Part shown: positions 1-7,781 of the stretch, piece after piece | Position numbering within the stretch: the first letter of the stretch is position 1 | Layout of the letters: each line of letters begins with the position of its first letter | Assembly: GCF_029223525.1 (NCBI RefSeq) | Contig: NZ_JARHTQ010000002.1 | Span: 248,001 to 312,000 of the forward strand | Direction of reading: 5' to 3' | Source of the DNA: Streptantibioticus ferralitis | GTDB lineage: Bacteria > Actinomycetota > Actinomycetes > Streptomycetales > Streptomycetaceae | DNA length: 64,000 bases | Program-made: the position numbers and the translations under genes | The notes under the pieces: generated by a model | What the model was told of the DNA's origin: nothing | Database searches by the model: none | Seen by the model: the letters and a program-made list of their open reading frames with translations, nothing else

Positions 1-1
1 G

Positions 2-958
2 CGCATGCTGCGCGACGTACAACGCCGTGATCTCTCGGTCGAGTTGCTGGGTGCCCGGCTGCCGGCACCGCTCGCCCTGGCCCCGGTGGGGGTGCTGTCG
101 ATCATGCATCCGGACGCCGAACCCGCCGCCGCCAGGGCCGCCGCGGCGCAGGGCGTCCCCTTCGTCCTGTCCTCCGCCTCCAGCACGCCGATGGAGGAGG
201 TCGCCGAGGCGATGGGCGAGGCGGAGCGCTGGTTCCAGCTGTACTGGCCCAAGGACCGCGAGGTCACCAAGAGCCTGCTGGGCCGGGCCAAGGCCGCCGG
301 ATACACCGCGCTGTTCGTCACCCTTGACACCTGGCTGCTGGCCTGGCGGCCGCGTGACCTGGACCAGGCGTACCTGCCGTTCCTGCACGGTGTCGGCACC
401 GCCAACTACTTCACCGACCCCGCGTTCCAGGCGGGGCTGGCCAAGCCGGTGCACGAGGACCGGGACGCCGCCGTACTGCACTTCGTGCGGATGTTCGCCG
501 ACCCGGCGAAGACCTGGGACGATCTGGCCTTTCTCCGCGAGCACTGGGACGGGCCGATCGTGCTCAAGGGGATCCTGCACCCCGACGACGCCCGCCGCGC
601 CGCCGACGCGGGGATGGACGGCATCGTCGTCTCCAACCACGGCGGCCGCCAGGTCAACGGTTCGATCGGCGCCGCCGACGCGCTGCCCGGTGTGGTCCGG
701 GCGGTCGGCGACCGGCTGACCGTCCTGTTCGACAGCGGCATCCGCACCGGCGACGACATCTTCAAGGCCCTCGCGCTCGGCGCCCGTGGCGTGCTGCTCG
801 GTCGGCCCTACGCGTACGGGCTCGGCCTGGACGGCCAGCCCGGCGTGGAACACGTCATCCGCTCGGTGCTGGCCGAGTTCGACCTCACGCTGGCGCTGTC
901 CGGACACACCGCGCCAGGACAGCTGACCCCCGACGCCCTCACCCGCGCCAACGCCTAG
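2..958 (+). CDS. FMN-dependent alpha-hydroxy-acid oxidase, lactate 2-monooxygenase-like (5' truncated by window edge)
   Basis: Cytosolic flavoenzyme of the lactate 2-monooxygenase / glycolate oxidase family, expected to oxidise lactate or a related 2-hydroxy acid with FMN. The frame is open to the window edge and lacks roughly the first 70-80 residues of a family that is normally about 390 long. The active-site block VVSNHGGRQVNG carries the catalytic His and following Arg, and the LFDSGIRTGDDIFKAL then GARGVLLGRPYAYGL blocks are the FMN phosphate-binding C-terminus. It ends in TAG overlapping the Shine-Dalgarno of the next gene, so it is co-transcribed with the 2-hydroxyacid dehydrogenase, pointing to shared 2-hydroxy/2-keto acid metabolism. 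The exact substrate is an inference. Confidence 0.85.
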   Translation, partial: RMLRDVQRRDLSVELLGARLPAPLALAPVGVLSIMHPDAEPAAARAAAAQGVPFVLSSASSTPMEEVAEAMGEAERWFQLYWPKDREVTKSLLGRAKAAGYTALFVTLDTWLLAWRPRDLDQAYLPFLHGVGTANYFTDPAFQAGLAKPVHEDRDAAVLHFVRMFADPAKTWDDLAFLREHWDGPIVLKGILHPDDARRAADAGMDGIVVSNHGGRQVNGSIGAADALPGVVRAVGDRLTVLFDSGIRTGDDIFKALALGARGVLLGRPYAYGLGLDGQPGVEHVIRSVLAEFDLTLALSGHTAPGQLTPDALTRANA

Positions 959-968
959 GAGCCCTCCG

Positions 969-1955
969 TTGTCGAACGAGCAGAACACCCTGCGACATGT
1001 GCTCGCCGTCGTCTCCCCGCACGTCGGCGGCCGAGCCGCCGGAACCGCGCTTGCCGCCGTCTTCGCCGACCGGGCCCAGGTCACCGCCGTCGAGGCAGCC
1101 GACGAGGACCCGAACGCCCTGCGCCAGGCCCAGGTCATCATCACCGGTCTGGGCCCGGTGACCGCGGAGCACATCGCCGCCGCGCCCGACCTGCGGCTGA
1201 TCCAGTGCGCCAGCCACGGCTACGACTACGTCGATCTGGCCGCCGCCGCAGACCGGGGCATCCCGGTGTGCACCATCGGCTCCAGCGGCGCGGAGCAGCA
1301 GAACGTCGCCGAGCAGACCTTCGCCCTGATGCTCGCCCTGGCCAAGCAGCTCATCCCCGCCCACACCGCCCTCGTCGAGGCGGACTGGGCACTGCCGCGG
1401 CTGCAGCAGTCCATCACCGAGCTGTCCGGCAAGACCCTGGGCGTCATCGGCTTCGGCCGCATCGGCCAGGAAGTCGCCCGCCGCGCCGCCGCCTTCGAGA
1501 TGCACCTGCTCTACACTGACCGGTCGGCCGGATCGCCGGAGGCGGAGCGCCAACTCGGTGCGCGCCGGGTGGAGTTGGACGAACTGCTGCGCGCCTCGGA
1601 CTACGTCTCCCTGCACGCCCCGCTGACCGAGGAGACCCGGCACCTGCTCAACGCGGAGCGGCTGCGCCTGCTCAAACCCACCGCGTTCGTCATCAACACC
1701 GCCCGCGGCGCCCTGATCGACCAGGACGCGCTGGCCGACGCGCTGGAGGCGGGAGCGCTCGCCGGAGCGGGCATCGATGTCTTCGACCCCGAACCGCCCA
1801 CCGCCGCACTGCGGTTGCTCCGCGCGCCGAGGGTGGTCCTGTCGCCGCATGTCGCCGGAGTGACCAGGGAGACGCTGGTCCGTATCGGGCTGGCCGCGGT
1901 GCGGAACGTCGCCGACTACCTGGACGGCAAGGAGCCGCGCGACGTCATCCGGTAG
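969..1955 (+). CDS. D-isomer-specific 2-hydroxyacid dehydrogenase
   Basis: NAD(P)-dependent reductase of 2-keto acids to D-2-hydroxy acids; 328 residues, normal family length. The Rossmann signature VIGFGRIGQEVARRAA lies near residue 160. The catalytic set is visible as Arg in NTARGALI, Glu in DPEPP and His in LSPHVAG. The start is TTG at 969, chosen because AGGAG at 957-961, overlapping the stop of the upstream oxidase, sits 7 bases before it. Coupled to the upstream FMN oxidase, the pair could interconvert a 2-keto acid and 2-hydroxy acid; the substrate (glycerate, phosphoglycerate-like or other) cannot be read from the sequence. Confidence 0.88.
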   Translation: MSNEQNTLRHVLAVVSPHVGGRAAGTALAAVFADRAQVTAVEAADEDPNALRQAQVIITGLGPVTAEHIAAAPDLRLIQCASHGYDYVDLAAAADRGIPVCTIGSSGAEQQNVAEQTFALMLALAKQLIPAHTALVEADWALPRLQQSITELSGKTLGVIGFGRIGQEVARRAAAFEMHLLYTDRSAGSPEAERQLGARRVELDELLRASDYVSLHAPLTEETRHLLNAERLRLLKPTAFVINTARGALIDQDALADALEAGALAGAGIDVFDPEPPTAALRLLRAPRVVLSPHVAGVTRETLVRIGLAAVRNVADYLDGKEPRDVIR

Positions 1956-2105
1956 CCCGGCGGCTCGCCGTCGCAACGGATCGAACCTCTCCGCCGCGAC
2001 GGCGAGCATCCACGCGGGCCCGGAACGGGACAGCCCGCGAACGCCGTTGGAGCCCGCCATCCCGGCGACGTGCCCGCGCGCCTTCCGCTCGGGCGTCGAT
2101 GAGTG

Positions 2106-2122
2106 ATACCGCATAGGGGTAT
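2106..2122. promoter_or_regulatory. CsoR/CstR-like operator at the start of the permease gene
   Basis: The 17-base sequence ATACC-GCATA-GGGGTAT is an imperfect palindrome that differs at two positions from the ATACCCC...GGGGTAT type of operator described for CsoR (copper) and CstR (persulfide) repressors. Its right end contains the A and T of the likely ATG start of the permease. That placement implies either a leaderless transcript or repression at the translation start region. The regulator gene is not in the window. Confidence 0.45.
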
Positions 2123-3293
2123 GCCCGCCATCCTGCACGCGCTGTCCATCACCGGCTCGATGACCTGGGAGATCACCTGGGCGCTGATTCTGGGCTTCAC
2201 CCTGTCGGCCATCGTGCAGGCCGTGGTGCGCAAGTCCACGATCGTGCGGCTGCTGGGTGACGACCGCCCCCGCACCCTCGCCCGCGCGGCAGGCCTCGGC
2301 ATGGCCTCGTCCTCCTGCTCCTACGCGGCGGTCGCGCTCGCCCGCTCGCTGTTCCGCAAGGGTGCGAACTTCACCGCCGCGATGGCCTTCGAGATCGCCT
2401 CCACCAACCTCGTCGTCGAACTCGGGGTGATCCTGGCCCTGTTGATGGGCTGGCAGTTCACCGCGGCGGAGTTCATCGGCGGTCCCGTCATGATCGTCAT
2501 GCTGGCGGTGCTGTTCCGGCTGCTGCTGCGGGACCCGCTGCTGCGCGGCGCCCGGGTACAGGCGGAACGCGGCCTGGCGGGTGCCATGGAGGGCCATGCG
2601 GCGATGGACATGTCGGTACGGCGCCCGGGGCCGTTCGCTCAGCGGCTGTTGTCCCGGGAGGGCTTCACCTCGACCTCGCACGTCTTCGTCATGGAATGGG
2701 CCGCGATCCTCAAGGACCTGGTGATCGGGCTGCTGATCGCGGGGGCGGTCGCCGCCTGGGTCCCGGACGGGTTCTGGCGCGGGTTCTTCTTCGCGGGGCA
2801 TCCCCTCGCCGCCAAGCTGTGGGGGCCGCTGATCGGCCCGTTGGTGGCGGTCGTCTCGTTCGTGTGCTCCATCGGCAACGTGCCGCTGGCCGTGGTCCTG
2901 TGGAAGGGCGGGATCAGCTTCGGCGGCGTGGTCGCGTTCATCTTCGCCGATCTGCTGATCATCCCGATCCTGAACATCTACCGGAAGTACTACGGCGCGA
3001 AGACGGCGCTGTTCCTGCTGGCCACCTTCTACGTCTCGATGGTGGTCGCCGGGTACTGCGTCGAGTTCCTCTTCGACGGCCTCGGCATCGTCCCCGAGCA
3101 GGCCAGAGCCCGGATTCCGGCGGAAGGCGTCTCCTGGAACTACACGACCTGGCTCAACATCGTCTTCCTCGTCCTGGCGGGTGTGCTGCTGGTGCGCTTC
3201 GCGCGTACCGGTGGGATCGCCATGCTGCGGATGATGGGCGGCTCACCAGCCGGGCCGGAGCCGAGGGGCGAGCACGGCCACAGCGCCCGGTAG
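2121..3293 (+). CDS. Permease, PF03773 (ArsP_1/YraQ-like) family
   Basis: Polytopic membrane protein of about 390 residues with roughly eight hydrophobic segments in two halves and a cytoplasmic loop near residues 150-190. Diagnostic motifs are the Cys/Ser block MASSSCSYAAVALARSLF in the first half and FVCSIGNVPLAVVLW in the second, typical of PF03773 permeases linked to metalloid, thiol or metal export. ATG 2121 is preferred over the in-frame GTG 2103 because relatives begin shortly before the ITGSMTWEITWAL segment. The CsoR/CstR-like operator overlapping the start supports a role in copper or reactive-sulfur homeostasis, which is an inference. The C-terminal tail is short and hydrophilic. 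Confidence 0.8.
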   Translation: MPAILHALSITGSMTWEITWALILGFTLSAIVQAVVRKSTIVRLLGDDRPRTLARAAGLGMASSSCSYAAVALARSLFRKGANFTAAMAFEIASTNLVVELGVILALLMGWQFTAAEFIGGPVMIVMLAVLFRLLLRDPLLRGARVQAERGLAGAMEGHAAMDMSVRRPGPFAQRLLSREGFTSTSHVFVMEWAAILKDLVIGLLIAGAVAAWVPDGFWRGFFFAGHPLAAKLWGPLIGPLVAVVSFVCSIGNVPLAVVLWKGGISFGGVVAFIFADLLIIPILNIYRKYYGAKTALFLLATFYVSMVVAGYCVEFLFDGLGIVPEQARARIPAEGVSWNYTTWLNIVFLVLAGVLLVRFARTGGIAMLRMMGGSPAGPEPRGEHGHSAR

Positions 3294-3386
3294 GCCGCTG
3301 CGCGGCCCGAACAGCGCTGAGCGACGGCGAGTTGGGCGCCGTGCGCCGGTGGCGAGGCGGCGGCAGGCGCCGCCGGTGCGACGGTT

Positions 3387-3674
3387 TCACACGATGGCGC
3401 GCTCCGGCATGAGCGCCTCTTCGTCGTCGATTTCCAAGGTGCAGTGGGGGATGGCGCAGCCGAACCGCGCCTGATGCACATGGATGCGGAACGGCAGGGG
3501 CGGATCCTCGGGCAGCTCGCCGGTGACCAAAGTGGTGCCGGAGCCGCGCACCCGCTGCAAGAAGACCTCTTTGCCGTCGACGAGCAGCTCGATCTCACTG
3601 GTCGGCGCGGACCGGACGGTCACCGTGATCGAATGGCCGAGGCGGTCGACGTGGAAATGGTGAGGACGCGCCAT
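3387..3674 (-). CDS. Conserved small hypothetical protein (95 aa)
   Basis: Small soluble protein with no recognised catalytic motif, rich in beta-forming segments (HSITVTVRSAPTSEIELLVDG) and His residues at the N-terminus (ARPHHFHVDRLGHS). The start ATG at 3674 is preceded by a GGAGG about 7 bases upstream. It lies downstream of the flavohaemoglobin reductase half on the same strand (33-base gap), so it may be part of that transcript. No signal peptide or membrane segment is seen. Function unknown. Confidence 0.65.
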   Translation of the reverse strand: MARPHHFHVDRLGHSITVTVRSAPTSEIELLVDGKEVFLQRVRGSGTTLVTGELPEDPPLPFRIHVHQARFGCAIPHCTLEIDDEEALMPERAIV

Positions 3675-3707
3675 GACGCACCTCCGTTGTGCCGTGCACC
3701 CTCCAGC

Positions 3708-4520
3708 TTAGGACCGCTTCGCCCGGTTTTCCGGCTGGCCGATCCACAGATCGGGGCCGAAGACCTCGTAGTGGATGTCGGCCGCGCGGACTCCGAGTCC
3801 GAGGAGTTGGGAGCGTGCGGCGCGCATGAAGGGGAGCGGTCCGCACAGATAGGCGGTGGTGTGCGGCGGAACAGGGACGGTGGCAAGGTCGATCAGGCCG
3901 GTGCGGTCGGCGGGCCAGGGGCCCTCGGGGTGCTCGTACCACACATGGGCGGTGGCGTTGGGCAGCTTGGCCACGAGCTGGTCGAGCTCGGTCCGGAAGG
4001 CGTGGCTGCGTTGGCTGCGGTCGGCGTGGATGGCGATGACCTGGCGCCGTGCGCCGGTGGCGGCGAGCTGGGTGAGCATGGCGTTCATCGGCGTGCAGCC
4101 GATCCCGGCGGAGGCCAGCAGTACGGGGGTGTCGCGGTCGTCCAGGGTGATGTCGCCGAACGGGGCGCTCAGGCGCAGGGTGTCACCGTCGTGGACGTGG
4201 TGGTGCAGATGGTGGGAGACGACGCCGTCGGGTTCGCCGTCGATCCTCTTCACGGTGAACTGCAGCGCGTCGGCGCGACCACCGGACAGGCTGTACTGGC
4301 GTATCTGCCGGGAACCGTCGGGCAGTTGCACCTGGACGGAGACGTACTGCCCCGGCCGGGACGGTGGTGGTGAGCCGTCCGCCGGATGGACCAGGAAGCT
4401 GACGACCTCCCCGGTCTCCTGGAATCTGGCCAGCACCCGGTAGTCCCGCCAGGTGTCCCCGTCCGGCGCCCCGGCCTGCGCGTACAGCCGCTCCTCGATG
4501 GCGATGAGGGCGTTGGCCAT
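3708..4520 (-). CDS. hmp: Flavohaemoglobin reductase half (FAD/NAD domains), separated from the globin by a TGA
   Basis: Residues 1-270 match the C-terminal two thirds of flavohaemoglobin (nitric oxide dioxygenase). The FAD-binding domain has RQYSLSG and the NAD domain has LLASAGIGCTPMNAML and YLCGPLPFM. The ORF begins at MANALIAIEERLYAQAG, the helix that normally links globin to reductase, and is in the same frame as the globin ORF upstream, divided from it only by TGA at 4539-4541. ATG 4520 has an AGGAGG at 4532-4537, 11 bases upstream, so it could be translated on its own. With the globin it would oxidise NO to nitrate using NADH and O2. Either the gene is a true split flavohaemoglobin or the TGA is a mutation or sequencing error. 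Confidence 0.8.
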   Translation of the reverse strand: MANALIAIEERLYAQAGAPDGDTWRDYRVLARFQETGEVVSFLVHPADGSPPPSRPGQYVSVQVQLPDGSRQIRQYSLSGGRADALQFTVKRIDGEPDGVVSHHLHHHVHDGDTLRLSAPFGDITLDDRDTPVLLASAGIGCTPMNAMLTQLAATGARRQVIAIHADRSQRSHAFRTELDQLVAKLPNATAHVWYEHPEGPWPADRTGLIDLATVPVPPHTTAYLCGPLPFMRAARSQLLGLGVRAADIHYEVFGPDLWIGQPENRAKRS

Positions 4521-4531
4521 CAGCCAGTAGA

Positions 4532-4537
4532 CCTCCT
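4532..4537 (-). promoter_or_regulatory. Internal Shine-Dalgarno following the in-frame TGA of hmp
   Basis: Reading on the minus strand, the codons TGA GAG GAG GTC contain AGGAGG directly after the stop of the globin ORF and 11 bases before ATG 4520. In an intact flavohaemoglobin these codons would encode the linker (Trp-Glu-Glu-Val). The site gives a plausible route to re-initiation and separate production of the reductase. Confidence 0.4.
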
Positions 4538-4538
4538 C

Positions 4539-4913
4539 TCAGGCAGCGGCGACCTCATCGGTCACCGCCTCTCCCAGCACATCGGCGATGGCCGCGAACA
4601 GGTGCGTACGCACGATCTCGTACTGGTCGCGGGTGATGCCGAGCGAGGCGTGCTTGTGGGCGATGCGGGTGAGCATCGTGTCCGGCCGTACGTCGGGGTG
4701 CTCGATGAGCGCGGAGGCGAACGCGGCGACGGAGCCCGCCAGGGCCTGCCGCTGGGCGCCGTTGGCCTGGTTGCCGCGGTTGAACAGATCGCGCTCCAGC
4801 TCAGGATGTGCCGCGAAGAGCTTGGTGTAGAACACGGCGGCGATCTCGTCGATGGCCGCGCCCACCGCGGGAAGGGTGGCGCGGATCGTCCTGGTCGACT
4901 TCTCCGACAGCAT
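4539..4913 (-). CDS. hmp: Flavohaemoglobin globin half, ended by an in-frame TGA at a conserved Trp position
   Basis: Globin domain of 124 residues with the haem-pocket residues of Hmp-type globins: Tyr29 (B10) in VFYTKLF, the E-helix NGAQRQAL, and proximal His88 in IAHKHASL. Normal Hmp is a single chain of about 400 residues; here EVAAA is followed by TGA where E. coli Hmp has the Trp of DAWGKAY, and the frame then continues into the reductase half. ATG 4913 has GGAGG 6 bases upstream. Directly upstream is an NsrR-type site and the nsrR gene. The NO-detoxifying role follows from the family; whether the halves work separately or by stop readthrough is unknown. Confidence 0.8.
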   Translation of the reverse strand: MLSEKSTRTIRATLPAVGAAIDEIAAVFYTKLFAAHPELERDLFNRGNQANGAQRQALAGSVAAFASALIEHPDVRPDTMLTRIAHKHASLGITRDQYEIVRTHLFAAIADVLGEAVTDEVAAA

Positions 4914-4925
4914 CAAGGGCCTCCA

Positions 4926-4948
4926 AACGAGTATGTCAGATTCGTATT
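4926..4948. promoter_or_regulatory. Putative NsrR operator upstream of hmp
   Basis: On the minus strand the left half reads AATACGAATCT, close to the AACACGAATAT half-site reported for Streptomyces NsrR targets, within a 23-base imperfect inverted repeat (ACGA/TCGT arms at 4927-4930 and 4942-4945). It lies 13 bases upstream of the globin start, in front of a flavohaemoglobin and beside nsrR, exactly the expected context. Confidence 0.6.
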
Positions 4949-5013
4949 TTCGGGCGAGTGGAACCTGTCGTCGGGTATGGAACGGGACTGGACCGGTGTG
5001 GCGCCCGGTCGGC

Positions 5014-5460
5014 TCAGCCGCCGCCGGTTCGCAGCGGCAGCCCCACCAGGACCGGTCCGGTGGGGGAGGCGACCAGGTCCTCGACGGTGATCGGGTCGAG
5101 CGTGGTGTAGAAGGCGTCCTGTGCGGCGCGTAGCGCGGTGCGCAGTCGGCAGGCCGAGCGCAGCGGGCACGGTGGATCGTCCTCGCAGCCGACCACGTCT
5201 CCCACCCCCTCCAACTCCCGCACGAGTCGGCCGAGGGAGCTGGTCCGTCCGATGTGGGTGAGGGAGAGGCCGCCGCCCCGGCCGCGGCGGGCCTCGACGA
5301 CGCCGAGGTGCTGGAGCCGGGTGACGACCTTCGCGGCGTGGGTGTACGGCACCGCCATGGCGTCGGCCACCTCGCGGGTGGTCGGCGCGGTCTGCGCGTC
5401 CGCCACGGCGAGGCGCATGGCGATGCGCAGTGCCAGGTCGGTGCTCTTGGTCAGTCGCAC
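5014..5460 (-). CDS. nsrR: NsrR, Rrf2-family nitric-oxide-sensing repressor
   Basis: A 148-residue Rrf2 regulator. The N-terminal winged helix contains the recognition segment PYTHAAKVVTRLQHLGVVEARRG. Three Cys ligands for an NO-reactive [4Fe-4S] cluster are at residues 92, 98 and 104 (GCEDDPPCPLRSACRLR), the spacing known in Streptomyces NsrR. The start is GTG 5460. It is transcribed toward hmp with a 100-base gap holding the NsrR-type operator, so repression of hmp relieved by NO is the expected circuit. An AT-rich segment at about 5468-5487 (TGTATCTAATGCGAATATGA) immediately upstream of its own start may be an autoregulatory site. Confidence 0.9.
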   Translation of the reverse strand: MRLTKSTDLALRIAMRLAVADAQTAPTTREVADAMAVPYTHAAKVVTRLQHLGVVEARRGRGGGLSLTHIGRTSSLGRLVRELEGVGDVVGCEDDPPCPLRSACRLRTALRAAQDAFYTTLDPITVEDLVASPTGPVLVGLPLRTGGG

Positions 5461-5642
5461 GACAGGAGTGTATCTAATGCGAATATGAGACTCCGGATTG
5501 GCCCCGGTAGTACGTCACCTACCGCCCGCCGCGGTACCTCCGCCGGGCAACCGGCGATCGACCGCCGCGTTCATCCAGGTCTTAGGGTTGTCCATGCCGG
5601 TCGCCGGGACGGCGGGGAATCAGAACATGCGTGGAGGAATGG

Positions 5643-6515
5643 ATGTCGGTGAGTCGCCGCGCGGCACTTGCGGTCATGGCGGGTGGTGTCCTGGCGGGCT
5701 GCGGCACCGCGCGGAAGACGTCCGCCGACGCGTCATCGACACCGGCGGCGAGCCCCTCGGGGAGCGGCGCCGCGAGCCCGGAGCCCTCGGCGTCGGCGGC
5801 GGGTGGCCCGACGCGCGCCGAAGTGGTCGCCCGGTATGGACGTCTCGTCCCCACCCAGTGGGGGCTGGACGGCGTTCCCGGCATGGTCGCGAGGCTGCCC
5901 GCCGCACAGCAGGCGATCGTGCTGACCTTCGACGCGTGCGGCGGCCCGGGCGGCAGCGGCTACGACAGCGCACTGATCGACTTCCTACGGGCACACAAGG
6001 TACCCGCCACCTTGTTCCTCAACTCGCGCTGGATCGACGCCAATCGGGCCACGTTCGACCAACTCGCTGCGGACCCGCTGTTCGAGATCGCCAACCACGG
6101 GACCCGGCACCGCCCGCTGTCGGTCTCCGGACGCTCCGCCTACGGCATTCCCGGCACCCGTAGCGCGGCAGAGGTGTACGACGAGGTGGCGGGGAACCGG
6201 GAGAAGCTCGCCAACCTCCTCGGACGTCCACCGCGCTTCTTCCGGTCGGGCACCGCCTACTGCGACGACGTGGCCGCACGTATCGTCACCGACCTCGGCG
6301 AGCGGTTCGTCAGCTTCGACGTCAACGGAGACGGCGGAGCGACCTTCACCCCGCAGCAGGTCCACCAGGCCGTGCTCACCGCACGGCATGGATCGATCAT
6401 CATCAGCCATATGAACCACCCGAAGGGCGGCACCGCTCGGGGAATGGCCGGCGCCGTACCGAGACTGCTGGAATCCGGCCACCACTTCGTACGGCTCTCC
6501 GACGCGCTGACGTAG
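5643..6515 (+). CDS. Polysaccharide deacetylase-family lipoprotein
   Basis: Predicted cell-surface lipoprotein of 290 residues. The signal peptide has twin Arg (SRRAALAVMAGG) and a lipobox LAGC placing the lipidated Cys near residue 19, followed by a Ser/Ala/Pro-rich linker and then a NodB-like domain. Metal motifs are LTFDACGGPGG (the usual TFDDGP is altered to TFDAC) and ANHGTRHRPLS, with FRSGTAYCDD and SHMNHP later, so it is probably a peptidoglycan or glycan deacetylase of the divergent clade. ATG 5643 is selected because GGAGG at 5633-5637 precedes it. It stands alone, 20 bases before the DNA glycosylase gene. Confidence 0.8.
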   Translation: MSVSRRAALAVMAGGVLAGCGTARKTSADASSTPAASPSGSGAASPEPSASAAGGPTRAEVVARYGRLVPTQWGLDGVPGMVARLPAAQQAIVLTFDACGGPGGSGYDSALIDFLRAHKVPATLFLNSRWIDANRATFDQLAADPLFEIANHGTRHRPLSVSGRSAYGIPGTRSAAEVYDEVAGNREKLANLLGRPPRFFRSGTAYCDDVAARIVTDLGERFVSFDVNGDGGATFTPQQVHQAVLTARHGSIIISHMNHPKGGTARGMAGAVPRLLESGHHFVRLSDALT

Positions 6516-6535
6516 GCGATCCCGGGAGGTGGAGC

Positions 6536-7351
6536 ATGCGCGACGAGCAGCGGAACCGGCGGCCCGAGGCGCGCCGCCCCGGGCCCGGCGACCCGGGGTA
6601 CCCGGCGCAGCGCGCGCCGCGTCTGGCGTCGCTGGCGGAGCTGGACGCCGCGGTGCCCGACTGCCGGGCGTGTCCACGTCTGGTGGAGTGGCGGGAGCAG
6701 GCCGCACGGGTCAAGCGCAGAGCCTTCCGGGACTGGGACTACTGGGCGCGGCCGGTGCCCGGATTCGGGCCGCCGGACGCGGCACTGGCCATCGTCGGGC
6801 TGGCTCCGGCCGCGCACGGCGGCAACCGTACGGGGCGGGTCTTCACCGGTGACCCTTCCGGCGACGTCCTGTACGCGGCGCTGTACGACGTGGGCCTCGC
6901 CTCGCAGCCGACCGTCACCCACCGCGGCGACGGGCTGGAGCTGTACGGGGTGCGGATCACCCTCCCGGTGCACTGCGCACCGCCGCAGAACCGCCCTACC
7001 CCCGCCGAGCGGGACACCTGCCGACCCTGGCTGGCGCGGGAGCTGGAACTGCTGCGGCCGACGCTGCGGGCCGTGGTGGTGCTCGGGGCGTTCGGCTGGC
7101 AGGCGCTGCTGCCGGTGCTCGCCGGCGCGGGCTGGCAGCTGCCCAGGCCCCGTCCGGTGTTCGGCCACGGGGCCCGGGTGCTGCTGCCGGACTCGCGTGG
7201 CGGCCCGGGACTGTATCTGCTCGGCTGCTACCACCCGAGCCAGCGCAATGTGTTCACCGGCAGACTCACCCCCGCCATGCTCCGCGAGACGCTGCGGGAG
7301 GGCGCCGAACTCGCCGGTCTGCGCCAGCCCCCGGCCGCCGACCGTCGCTGA
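6536..7351 (+). CDS. udgB: Family 5 (type B) uracil-DNA glycosylase
   Basis: Base-excision repair enzyme that removes uracil and hypoxanthine from DNA, common in GC-rich actinobacteria and thermophiles. Cys residues for a [4Fe-4S] cluster are visible in DCRACPRL near residue 44 and later in VHCAPPQNRP and DTCRPW. The family motif GLAPAAHGGNRTGRVFTGD contains the uracil-binding loop and lacks the catalytic Asp/Asn of family 1, as expected for UdgB. C-terminal GCYHPSQRNVFTGRLT is the DNA-intercalation motif. Its 271 residues are typical. The start ATG at 6536 has GGGAGG just upstream. It follows the lipoprotein gene by 20 bases. Confidence 0.88.
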   Translation: MRDEQRNRRPEARRPGPGDPGYPAQRAPRLASLAELDAAVPDCRACPRLVEWREQAARVKRRAFRDWDYWARPVPGFGPPDAALAIVGLAPAAHGGNRTGRVFTGDPSGDVLYAALYDVGLASQPTVTHRGDGLELYGVRITLPVHCAPPQNRPTPAERDTCRPWLARELELLRPTLRAVVVLGAFGWQALLPVLAGAGWQLPRPRPVFGHGARVLLPDSRGGPGLYLLGCYHPSQRNVFTGRLTPAMLRETLREGAELAGLRQPPAADRR

Positions 7352-7430
7352 CGCCCCGTGCCGCGGGCCCGCCGCTGCCGGACGGCACGCCCGACATGCG
7401 CCGTACGCCGACCTGGCGGATGGTGAGCAT

Positions 7431-7718
7431 ATGAACCAGCATCACCACCACCATGGCTCCTCAAGGGCGCTCGACATCGACACCCGCCTGGTCACGGCCG
7501 GAGCGATGCTCACGATGTGCGGCTCACTGGTGGCGTTCGCCGGTGTGGCACTCGTCGGTGTCGCGGTGGTCAATGCCGGGCGGCGGTGGGTACGGCGGAT
7601 GGAGGTGCCGCCGGGCGAACTGGCGGCGGCCAAGCTGCGCCAGGCCAAGCAGGCGTCCCTGGCGGGAATGCAGGCGTGGCAGGCGGCATCGGGCGACGGC
7701 GGTAGGTCGGCCCAGTAG
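7431..7718 (+). CDS. Small His-rich membrane protein, unknown function
   Basis: 95 residues beginning MNQHHHHHGSS, then an amphipathic stretch and one strong transmembrane helix (AGAMLTMCGSLVAFAGVALVGVAVV) near residues 22-46, followed by a basic cytosolic tail rich in Arg, Lys and Gln. The five consecutive His near the N-terminus are native sequence, not an obvious vector tag, since the reading frame and codon bias continue naturally. Its start is ATG 7431 with a weak GGTGAG upstream. No family recognised; a metal-linked or envelope role is only a guess. Confidence 0.6.
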   Translation: MNQHHHHHGSSRALDIDTRLVTAGAMLTMCGSLVAFAGVALVGVAVVNAGRRWVRRMEVPPGELAAAKLRQAKQASLAGMQAWQAASGDGGRSAQ

Positions 7719-7781
7719 CGGGACGGGCGGTCCGGTCGGCCCGCCCGGCGCCCGCGTCTCACGCCGTGCTTCAATCGCCGG

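Noticed and set aside
939-2801. Long open frame (620 codons) on the minus strand over the dehydrogenase and permease
   Set aside because: Shadow of the plus-strand genes: low-complexity Arg/Gly/Asp/Gln composition and no motifs, while the plus strand shows clear family motifs.
7431-7454. HHHHH near an N-terminus as a cloning-vector tag
   Set aside because: The stretch continues into a natural membrane protein with local codon usage and genomic context, and no vector sequence is present.
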